Assembly (NCBI GenBank): GCA_028279205.1
Contig: JANQSR010000068.1
Span: 1 to 5,819 of the forward strand
DNA from: Simkania sp.
GTDB lineage: Bacteria; Chlamydiota; Chlamydiia; Chlamydiales; Simkaniaceae
Length of the DNA stretch: 5,819 bases
Direction: 5' to 3'
This document shows, piece after piece, positions 1 to 5,012 of the stretch (its first letter is position 1; the number at the start of each line of letters is the position of its first letter). A model generated the notes under the pieces. That model did no database searches. It was not told the DNA's origin and saw nothing but the letters and a program-made list of their open reading frames with translations. Both the position numbers and the translations under genes were made by a program.

Positions 1-1
1 C

Positions 2-229
2 GGGGGGACCGGGAAAAATGAACGATGCGCTGAAGGAACCCTCAAAATACAACATCGATTCTCCGTAAAAAAGACCTTGCTAAATGGGGAGCATTACAGG
101 GAATTGCTGTCTTTTTTCAAAGATTTTCGACTATTGGATGCCCGTTTTCATAACAGATCTTCCTCAAGAAAAGCCCCCCTGAATCGTAAAGCGTTACCAT
201 CCCTTTCCCTTTTTCAACGCAAGAGATAG
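2..229 (+). CDS. 3' end of a probable DUF3857/transglutaminase-like protein (5' end outside window)
   Basis: The frame starting at base 2 is open to a TAG at 227-229, giving 75 residues without an N-terminus. Residues 13-47 contain segments such as GTLKIQHRFSVKKTLL and GEHYRELLSFFKDF. A basic beta strand, then a KK-T-L-L turn, a Y-x-x-L motif and a helix with FF resembles the C-terminal end of periplasmic DUF3857/transglutaminase-like proteins; this was recognised by eye, without a search. The last ~25 residues are basic and Ser-rich, lie antisense to the lipoprotein gene and look unlike a conserved domain, so the stop may once have been nearer base 150. The gene converges on the lipoprotein gene and overlaps it by 113 bp. 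A competing reading in another frame ends at TAA 66-68, exactly where a terminator-like hairpin begins, and cannot be excluded. Function is therefore tentative. Confidence 0.5.
   Translation, partial: GGTGKNERCAEGTLKIQHRFSVKKTLLNGEHYRELLSFFKDFRLLDARFHNRSSSRKAPLNRKALPSLSLFQRKR
67..117 (-). terminator. Terminator-like inverted repeat after the lipoprotein gene, possibly bidirectional
   Basis: AAAAAAGAC at 67-75 is a perfect 9-bp inverted repeat of GTCTTTTTT at 109-117. An additional inner pairing of AGCA (90-93) with TGCT (105-108) is possible. Read on the minus strand, it begins at the lipoprotein stop codon (TGA, 119-117) and ends in six U residues, as expected for intrinsic termination of the three-gene operon. 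Read on the plus strand it also ends in a T run, so it could work both ways. The outer stem is mostly A/T and the loop is long, so strength is uncertain. If the left-edge plus-strand gene is read to 229, the hairpin lies inside its coding sequence. Confidence 0.5.
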
Positions 230-1382
230 GCTCAGAACTTTCTCTTTGAAAGTATTTCCCAGAAACAAGTTGATCTTTGCAATACTCTTCCACAAGACGG
301 AGCGTCCCATCCACATACCAGGCTGATGCGACCCCATGTTTTTGATTCTCGTACATCTCTCGTTCACTTTCGAGCTTTCCATTTGAAAACCACGTCCTAG
401 AAAGGCCGTGGATCTTATCATCGACCCAGTTGAGACAAAGCTTTGCCTTTTTGTCCAAAGAGGGGTAATAGACCCACTCTTCTCCCTGTTTTTTCCCCTC
501 TTTTAAGAAGAAGGTATTGGTAACAAGGCCCCGCTTGTCAAAGATTTTTACCTCCCCTTCTAAGATCCCAGAGCGATACTCCTCAAGTTTGTGAAGATGA
601 CCCTCTAGAAAAATAGCCTTTTGCCCAAAACCCCCTTCAATCTGTGAGGCAATCTGTCCCGAAAAGTCGTAGTAAGAACCTTCAACGAGGATCCCCTCTT
701 GGTAAAGCTCTGTGTAAGGGGGGCAATTCAAATCCCCTTTGAACGTGGCAACGCCTTGTTGCTTCCCCCTAACGAATCTTTTTTGCCCGATGAGCTTGCC
801 CTCTAGGTTATAGATAAGGGAGTCACCATCAATCTCCCCTTTTTCATAAGAGATCTGCTGCTCTAATTGTCCGCTCGGAAAATAGTAAAGGGCGACTCCC
901 TGCATCAGCCCTTTTTCATAATTAAACTTCGCTTCCAAATTCCCCTGCTCATCCCACACGAGGCAAGTTCCATCAAAGACCCAGCTCATCTGAGCCTCAT
1001 TCGATAACTCTCCTACCCCTTCGATCACGGTGAGTTGTAGGTGGAGGTTCCCATTGGGGTGCCACTCCCGGTATATTCCGTTTGCTCTCCCATTGACCAC
1101 TTCGAGATACTCCCATATCCCCCCGTTGTGATGGTACGTTGTCAGACGGGAGGGAGTCTTCCCATCTTTATCGCATGAATAGATCCTGACCACTTTAGTG
1201 TAGGGTTGAGGCCTTGAGAAATCGATTCTTTGGTGCATTTTGAGACGATCAGGAGAAGTGATTGTCTGTTTGAAGCCGTTTCGGTCGAGAATCTGGATGC
1301 TCGTGAGCGAAGCATTTTGATGACGTGGCATGCACCCCACAAAAGGGATGCACAAAAATAGCAGAAAGGGGGAAAACTTCAT
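117..1382 (-). CDS. MORN-variant (YwqK-like) repeat lipoprotein
   Basis: The product has 421 residues. The N-terminus is a lipoprotein signal: MK, a hydrophobic core FLLFLCIPFV, then FVGC with the lipidated cysteine at residue 17 (Phe at -3 is unusual but tolerable). The rest, about residues 80-415, is a chain of divergent ~22-25-residue units of the MORN-variant type (MORN_2, as in YwqK-family proteins). The pattern is 'G-x-x-x-G-x-x-x-x-W/Y-x-x-x-G-x-L', seen in NGIYREWHPNGNLHLQ (101-116), QGVALYYFPSGQLEQQ (161-176), HGLSRTWFSNGKLESE (325-340) and HGVASAWYVDGTLRLV (349-364). Such repeats form beta hairpins; no enzymatic residues are visible. The database name 'antitoxin' for this family is historical and no toxin is present here. 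The ATG shares ATGA with the preceding gene's stop, and an AAGGA sits about 7 nt upstream, so translation is probably coupled. An outer-membrane or periplasmic scaffold or effector role is inference. Confidence 0.8.
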   Translation of the reverse strand: MKFSPFLLFLCIPFVGCMPRHQNASLTSIQILDRNGFKQTITSPDRLKMHQRIDFSRPQPYTKVVRIYSCDKDGKTPSRLTTYHHNGGIWEYLEVVNGRANGIYREWHPNGNLHLQLTVIEGVGELSNEAQMSWVFDGTCLVWDEQGNLEAKFNYEKGLMQGVALYYFPSGQLEQQISYEKGEIDGDSLIYNLEGKLIGQKRFVRGKQQGVATFKGDLNCPPYTELYQEGILVEGSYYDFSGQIASQIEGGFGQKAIFLEGHLHKLEEYRSGILEGEVKIFDKRGLVTNTFFLKEGKKQGEEWVYYPSLDKKAKLCLNWVDDKIHGLSRTWFSNGKLESEREMYENQKHGVASAWYVDGTLRLVEEYCKDQLVSGKYFQRESSEPISCVEKGKGMVTLYDSGGLFLRKICYENGHPIVENL

Positions 1383-2077
1383 AAAGGAGTCCTTTTGATT
1401 AATTCCATCTCTAACAGATAACTCTCCCGCTCCAGTTTAGATTGGTGTTTTAATTCAAAAGAGCGCACTGTGAATTGTGGGCGTTTCGGGGAAAAAGTCT
1501 CTGTTAAGATGGGAGGTTTTTCGATGGAAAGCAAGATGTTTTCGATATCTTTGGCATCAACTTCGACTAACTTTTTTTGCGTATAGTGCACCTCTTCGAT
1601 GAGCTCAGAACTCTTTTGATCTTTCTCAACAAACATGAGTCGATTTGCCCCGTCGACTAGATGGCTTAACCGGTTCTTTATGACTGGAAAAAAGTGGGAG
1701 TTACAGATAGTTTCTAACGTTTTGATCTCTGGTTGTAAGAAAACAAGTTTCTCGCTTAAGCAGTTTAAATAATCTGGATCAGCGCGCCCATATGTTTTCA
1801 GAAATTCGCTCCGATTTTCGTCAGCTTTTACAAGTTTTTCTCCTTGCCGTTTGACCTTTTCAAAGTGAGACTTTTTGAGTGTTAAATCAGAAAAAAGGGT
1901 GCCGATGGTGAGACAAGCAAACAGAAGGGGGGTCAGAGATAGAGCAAAAGTGGCGATCACGAAGAGGGGATTTTGGAAAATGAGTTTGGGATCGCAGTAT
2001 CTATTTCGAAACCTTGAGAAAAATTTCTCTTGAATCCTACTTAAGAACAAATGAAAGCGTATACCTATCTTGCTCAC
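1379..2077 (-). CDS. GspM/PilO-like inner-membrane platform protein
   Basis: The product has 232 residues and no clear family signature; the assignment comes from architecture and position. A basic cytoplasmic N-terminus (1-36) precedes one strong membrane segment at about 38-62 (PLFVIATFALSLTPLLFACL). A charged helical, probably coiled-coil linker follows (65-170), and the C-terminus has a beta-alpha-beta-beta pattern: KLVEVD (169-174), AKDIENILLSIE (175-186), FTVRSFELK (202-210), YLLEMELIKR (220-229). That is the layout of GspM and PilO, which have a short cytoplasmic tail, one TM helix, a coiled coil and a ferredoxin-like periplasmic fold. Lying immediately after a GspL-like gene is the classical gspL-gspM (pilN-pilO) order. 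The chosen start is GTG at 2077, overlapping the upstream gene by 41 bp with only a weak GGA before it. A TTG at 2050 is an alternative that keeps the TM segment. Translation is likely coupled to the upstream gene. Confidence 0.6.
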   Translation of the reverse strand: MSKIGIRFHLFLSRIQEKFFSRFRNRYCDPKLIFQNPLFVIATFALSLTPLLFACLTIGTLFSDLTLKKSHFEKVKRQGEKLVKADENRSEFLKTYGRADPDYLNCLSEKLVFLQPEIKTLETICNSHFFPVIKNRLSHLVDGANRLMFVEKDQKSSELIEEVHYTQKKLVEVDAKDIENILLSIEKPPILTETFSPKRPQFTVRSFELKHQSKLERESYLLEMELIKRTPL

Positions 2078-3554
2078 GTGTCCATGTAACCGTTTCTTGT
2101 GTATTTATCCAGTCCTTATCCCCAGAGATGGCATCGTGAAACTCAGAGGCCCACACAGCTTCTGGGCAAGTAAACCCAATCGTGACCTCTATTCTATAGG
2201 ATTGGTAGGGTTCTTGGATAGAGGGATAATCAACAAGCTCATAGCGTAGATGGTTGACGACCATCTTTTTCCCCCCTTCTTGCCGATTGAGTTTAGGGTG
2301 CGCACTTAAAAATGCCAAAACATCTGCAACACGGGGGGGAGGGGAGAAGTAAAAAGACTCTTTTTCCCTCTTTTGGAACTGTCGGTTCAAAATCTCAATT
2401 TTATCTTCTATTGTCGAGGCGCGATCAAACTTTTTGAGCTTTGCACTTCTCTCTTGAAAGGTCGTGGCAAAACGGTCAATTTCATCTGAAAAACCTCGCT
2501 CTTGTTTCTTGTATATAGCGTAACCAGTCGTAAAAACAGCAAAGGCAGAGATCAAGCATAAAGAGACCCCCTTTATCATTTTTGTTTTGATGGTTTTGTA
2601 AAGACTCGGGGAAATATATTTTCCCTGTCTAAATTGGATGCTTCTTTTATCCCGAAAACTAGCATCCAAGGCCAATCCAATAGGAACGGCATACCTCTTG
2701 ATGGTCTTTGGATCGTAACCCTGCTTTTCTTCAATAGACAAAACCTCATAAGAGAATGTGCTCCAACTTTTCATCCAATCTTCTATTTGAAACAGGGTTT
2801 CCGTCTCTCCTGCAAAGAGGAGAGGACGCGCGGTCGATTGCTTTTGCTTGTGGCTCAAAAAACAAAAAGCGCGATCGACTTCTCTTTGAAACTCTCTGAG
2901 CAGATCGCTTAAGCAGGGATACTCTCTTTGGTCTAAGGAGGAAAGGGTTAATTTAGGTACAGAGTGAGACAGCTTAAGATCTCGCTTTTCAGGTTTATCC
3001 TCTCTGTAGGCAGACTCAAGTTGCTCAGCCCCTATCCCAATAGAGAGATTGTATCGAACCATCCCCTGATCGATTGAGATGAGCTCACTCGTTTTGCCCC
3101 CCACATAAAAAACAACCAAGTCACCCTTATCTTTTTCAACAAAATGGGCAAATCGACAAAGAGCCATTGGAACGCAGGAAACCCAAGCTGGATCTGCCAC
3201 TTGAAAAGATGCGATATGCTTTTCGAGAATCTCTTTGGAGACCAAGAAGAAGGTTGTCTTACTCCCTCTCTTTCCAAACTGATGAATAGGAACGGCGATA
3301 ACTTCATTAAATGAGAAGGGGATGAGGGCTTCAAGTTGAAATGGAAGGGTTTTTTCAAGAATACGTTTTTCTTTAAGGGGGGAATTGATATGACGAACCA
3401 ACATCTTATCTCCGCTGATTCCTGAGGTGAGAACCCCTTTCCACTCCTCTTCTAAATAGTGGGTGGGTTCCTCAAGCCGCTCTATCAATCGATGACGACT
3501 GATAGATGCCATCTTGAATTTATTTCCATCTTGATAAATCCCGATCGTTCGCAT
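2037..3554 (-). CDS. GspL-like secretion/pilus platform protein (PilM-like actin fold fused to a PilN-like periplasmic domain)
   Basis: From ATG 3554 the product has 505 residues. The N-terminal half looks like the actin-like cytoplasmic domain of PilM/GspL: MRTIGIYQDGNKF start; LPFQLEALIPFS (70-81), matching the 'E-A-xx-x-IPF' helix of PilM-like proteins; a phosphate-loop-like segment DLVVFYVGGKTSELISID (145-162); LLFAGETETLFQIE (245-258) and YAVPIGLALDA (288-298) near the end of the fold. One membrane segment follows at about 328-347 (KGVSLCLISAFAVFTTGYAI), then a coiled coil (350-398) and a periplasmic domain with VADVLAFLSAHPKL (409-422) and beta strands, as in PilN/GspL. In these families the cytoplasmic domain contacts the assembly ATPase GspE/PilB and the rest binds GspM/PilO, consistent with the next gene. 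The reading frame extends to a TTG at 3581, but ATG 3554 starts with the conserved strand and lies after a TATAAT box, so it is preferred. No Shine-Dalgarno is visible. Classical GspL is about 400 residues, so this one is long. Confidence 0.72.
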   Translation of the reverse strand: MRTIGIYQDGNKFKMASISRHRLIERLEEPTHYLEEEWKGVLTSGISGDKMLVRHINSPLKEKRILEKTLPFQLEALIPFSFNEVIAVPIHQFGKRGSKTTFFLVSKEILEKHIASFQVADPAWVSCVPMALCRFAHFVEKDKGDLVVFYVGGKTSELISIDQGMVRYNLSIGIGAEQLESAYREDKPEKRDLKLSHSVPKLTLSSLDQREYPCLSDLLREFQREVDRAFCFLSHKQKQSTARPLLFAGETETLFQIEDWMKSWSTFSYEVLSIEEKQGYDPKTIKRYAVPIGLALDASFRDKRSIQFRQGKYISPSLYKTIKTKMIKGVSLCLISAFAVFTTGYAIYKKQERGFSDEIDRFATTFQERSAKLKKFDRASTIEDKIEILNRQFQKREKESFYFSPPPRVADVLAFLSAHPKLNRQEGGKKMVVNHLRYELVDYPSIQEPYQSYRIEVTIGFTCPEAVWASEFHDAISGDKDWINTQETVTWTREQDRYTLSFVLK

Positions 3555-3560
3555 AATGCG

Positions 3561-3587
3561 ATTATAGGACAAAATAGACAATTACAA
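3561..3587 (-). promoter_or_regulatory. Probable promoter of the GspL-like operon
   Basis: On the minus strand a perfect TATAAT lies at 3566-3561. The -35 is weaker: TTGTAA at 3587-3582 with a 15-bp spacer, or TTGGTT at 3591-3586 with a 19-bp spacer. The predicted transcription start, about seven bases after the box, falls at or within a base or two of ATG 3554, implying a leaderless or nearly leaderless mRNA. Confidence 0.5.
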
Positions 3588-3601
3588 CCAACTTCTTATC
3601 C

Positions 3602-3630
3602 CTTTTTTTAATGAGGGAATGTGGTAGAAT
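3602..3630 (+). promoter_or_regulatory. Probable extended -10 promoter of the YggT-dus operon
   Basis: TAGAAT at 3625-3630 differs from TATAAT at one base and is preceded by TG at 3622-3623, forming an extended -10 (TGGTAGAAT). The 17-bp-spaced -35 position (3602-3607) is only a T-rich hexamer, which fits reliance on the extended -10. Transcription would start close to base 3637, the A of the YggT ATG. The only purine-rich Shine-Dalgarno-like run (GAGGGA, 3613-3618) is 18 nt from the ATG and upstream of the -10 box, so it would not be in the mRNA. A palindrome, GCATGCATGC (3631-3640), lies between the box and the start codon. Confidence 0.45.
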
Positions 3631-3636
3631 GCATGC

Positions 3637-3906
3637 ATGCCACAACTTTTTTCTTTCATCCGTCTCATTTTCTTCGCCTACACGCTCATGCTCTTGGCTC
3701 GTGTCATAGGCACTTGGTTTCCCAAATTCTCAGGGTCTCGATTTATGCTTTTCATCTCCCATTATACCGACCCCTACCTCAACTTCTTTCGCCGTTTTAT
3801 CCCCCTGATCGGAGGTGTCATTGACCTAAGCCCTCTCGTTGGTTTTATTGCTCTTCAGTTGCTTGAAAAACTTATTTTAACGCTCCTCATATATGCGATA
3901 CGTTAA
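3637..3906 (+). CDS. YggT-family integral membrane protein
   Basis: An 89-residue protein with two membrane helices, about 5-25 (FSFIRLIFFAYTLMLLARVI) and 63-86 (DLSPLVGFIALQLLEKLILT). Between them is the family signature DPYLNFFRRFIPLIGG (45-60) followed by DLSP. The conserved Asp-Pro, the Arg in FRRF, the Ile-Pro and the Gly-Gly are all present, and the length is normal for a single-unit YggT (bacterial YggT and chloroplast CCB3/YLMG relatives). The family's biochemical role is poorly defined; roles in osmotic stress, division-site or membrane organisation and cytochrome maturation have been proposed for different members. ATG 3637 is the only reasonable start because an in-frame TAG lies at 3625-3627. 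The gene overlaps the dihydrouridine synthase gene by 14 bp, so the two are surely co-transcribed. Confidence 0.88.
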   Translation: MPQLFSFIRLIFFAYTLMLLARVIGTWFPKFSGSRFMLFISHYTDPYLNFFRRFIPLIGGVIDLSPLVGFIALQLLEKLILTLLIYAIR

Positions 3907-4903
3907 ACCGATCCAGTTCAAATCTCTCACGCTTCCCTCAAATATTTTTTACTCCCCGCTGGCGGGGTGTTCAGATTTCCCCTTTCGTCAGATGGCCTCC
4001 TCTTTCCCCGTTGGCCTTATGTATTGCGAAATGGTCAAAATGGATGGGCTCATCCGACATGAGCCTAATACGTATCATCTGCTCGATTATCGGGACACAA
4101 TGCGTCCAATCGGTGCCCAGTTATGCGGAAGCAATCTCAAGCTAGCGGGGCCAACTGCCCGTATCATTGAAGATCTTGGATTTGATGTCGTTGATCTTAA
4201 TTGTGGGTGTCCTGTTGATCGTGTGACAAAAGATGGAAGCGGATCAGGCCTTTTAAAAAACCCCGCTTTGATTGGGGAGATTATCGCAGAGATGGTGGCA
4301 GCGGTCAACATTCCCGTCACTCTCAAGATTAGAGCTGGATGGGATAGCAACTCATTGAATGCCCCAGAGATTACCCGCATTGCAGAAGCTGCTGGTGCAA
4401 CTGCGATTGCCATTCATGGGAGGACTCGTGTGCAAAAATATAGGGGAAAAGCTGACCGGGAAATCATCCGTCAGTCCAAACAGGCAGCAAAAAAGATTCA
4501 TGTGATCGGGAATGGGGATCTTTTTACAGCCCAGGACGGGTTGGATCTTTTTGAGCAAACAGGGTGCGATGCTGTTTTAGCCTCGCGCGGAACGATGGGC
4601 AAGCCCTGGCTTGCCGAATCGATTAGAAGGTTAGATCATGGAGAGCCGTCCCTGGAAATAACGGACGAACTTGTCCGCGATTATTTGCTTGAGCATATCA
4701 ACCTTATCCCCCTTTATAAAACAAAAAGCAAAGCGATTCTCGATATCAAGCGGATCGGATGCTGGTTTCTTCGCCCTATCAAAGCGGCTAAAATTAGATC
4801 CCAGCTCAACAGTTGCCTTTCTGTCGAAGAGGCGATCTCTTTGATCACAGAAAGTAATATGAATGACTTAAGCTCTCCGAACCCTTCAAGCTCTTTTACA
4901 TAA
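3893..4903 (+). CDS. dus: tRNA-dihydrouridine synthase, DusB-like
   Basis: A full-length 336-residue FMN enzyme that reduces uridine to dihydrouridine in tRNA loops with NADPH. Visible motifs: N-terminal barrel strand SPLAGCSDFPFR (21-32); QLCGS (76-80); the catalytic loop DLNCGCPVDRVTKDGSGSGL (101-120), with the general-acid cysteine expected at C106 of GCP; LKIRAGW (144-150), with the conserved FMN-contacting Lys145; HGRTRVQKYRGKAD (175-188), with His175; the FMN-phosphate segment VIGNGD (204-209) and SRGTMGKPWL (231-240). A helical RNA-binding domain follows (about 255-320). The last residues (SSPNPSSSFT) are a low-complexity tail. ATG 3893 is the only plausible start (in-frame TAA at 3878), lies inside the end of the YggT gene and has no Shine-Dalgarno, so translation is probably coupled. 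Which tRNA position it modifies cannot be read from the sequence, and the exact Dus subfamily is inferred. Confidence 0.93.
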   Translation: MRYVKPIQFKSLTLPSNIFYSPLAGCSDFPFRQMASSFPVGLMYCEMVKMDGLIRHEPNTYHLLDYRDTMRPIGAQLCGSNLKLAGPTARIIEDLGFDVVDLNCGCPVDRVTKDGSGSGLLKNPALIGEIIAEMVAAVNIPVTLKIRAGWDSNSLNAPEITRIAEAAGATAIAIHGRTRVQKYRGKADREIIRQSKQAAKKIHVIGNGDLFTAQDGLDLFEQTGCDAVLASRGTMGKPWLAESIRRLDHGEPSLEITDELVRDYLLEHINLIPLYKTKSKAILDIKRIGCWFLRPIKAAKIRSQLNSCLSVEEAISLITESNMNDLSSPNPSSSFT

Positions 4904-4925
4904 CTGGACGGATACAAACAGTTAT
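4900..4925 (+). terminator. Weak stem-loop at the end of the dus gene, possible terminator
   Basis: ATAACTG (4900-4906) is a perfect 7-bp inverted repeat of CAGTTAT (4919-4925) with a 12-nt loop. It begins in the dus stop codon and is followed by CTTTCTAT rather than a clean U run. A second, A/T-only inverted repeat, TATAAAAA (4931-4938) with TTTTTATA (4952-4959), lies just downstream. Either could contribute to transcript ending, but neither is a strong intrinsic terminator. Confidence 0.35.
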
Positions 4926-4953
4926 CTTTCTATAAAAAAAATAGTTTATTGTT

Positions 4954-4982
4954 TTTATATAAAAAAGCTTGTAAAATATAAT
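4954..4982 (+). promoter_or_regulatory. Probable promoter of the tandem-repeat gene in an A/T-rich spacer
   Basis: Bases 4926-5012 are almost entirely A and T, in clear contrast to both flanking genes. TATAAT at 4977-4982 is a perfect -10 box. The hexamer 17 bp upstream (TTTATA, 4954-4959) is a poor -35, and TTGTTT at 4949-4954 is better in sequence but 22 bp away. Transcription would begin near 4989-4990, giving a leader of about 24 nt. The leader has no GGAGG-like ribosome-binding site; the bases before ATG 5013 are AATTAAATTATT. Confidence 0.45.
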
Positions 4983-5012
4983 CCATCATTAATCAAAAAA
5001 AATTAAATTATT

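Noticed and set aside
3..68. Alternative plus-strand reading at the left edge ending at TAA 66-68, directly before the hairpin
   Set aside because: The stop position fits a terminator well, but the peptide (MNDALKEPSKYNIDSP end) shows no family-like pattern, whereas frame 2 does. Kept only as a caveat.
117..1382. Lipoprotein gene as the antitoxin of a toxin-antitoxin pair
   Set aside because: The repeat family often carries that label, but no small toxin gene is adjacent and the lipoprotein signal argues for the envelope.
2634..2912. Plus-strand open frame of 92 codons inside the GspL-like gene
   Set aside because: Antisense to a gene with clear domain structure; no start context and no protein-like pattern.
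3555..3581. TTG start at 3581 for the GspL-like gene, adding nine residues
   Set aside because: It would place the TATAAT box inside the coding region, and the added residues (SILSYNRI) precede the natural first strand. ATG 3554 is better.
3631..3640. Perfect palindrome GCATGCATGC as an operator
   Set aside because: Ten bases of alternating purine-pyrimidine overlapping the start codon can arise by chance; there is no second copy and no regulator gene nearby.
3621..3824. Plus-strand frame of 67 codons overlapping the YggT gene, rich in His and Leu
   Set aside because: Out-of-frame shadow of the well-supported YggT gene; its start lies inside the promoter.
4087..4917. Minus-strand open frames antisense to the dus gene
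   Set aside because: The dus motifs on the plus strand are intact, and the antisense peptides have no recognisable features.
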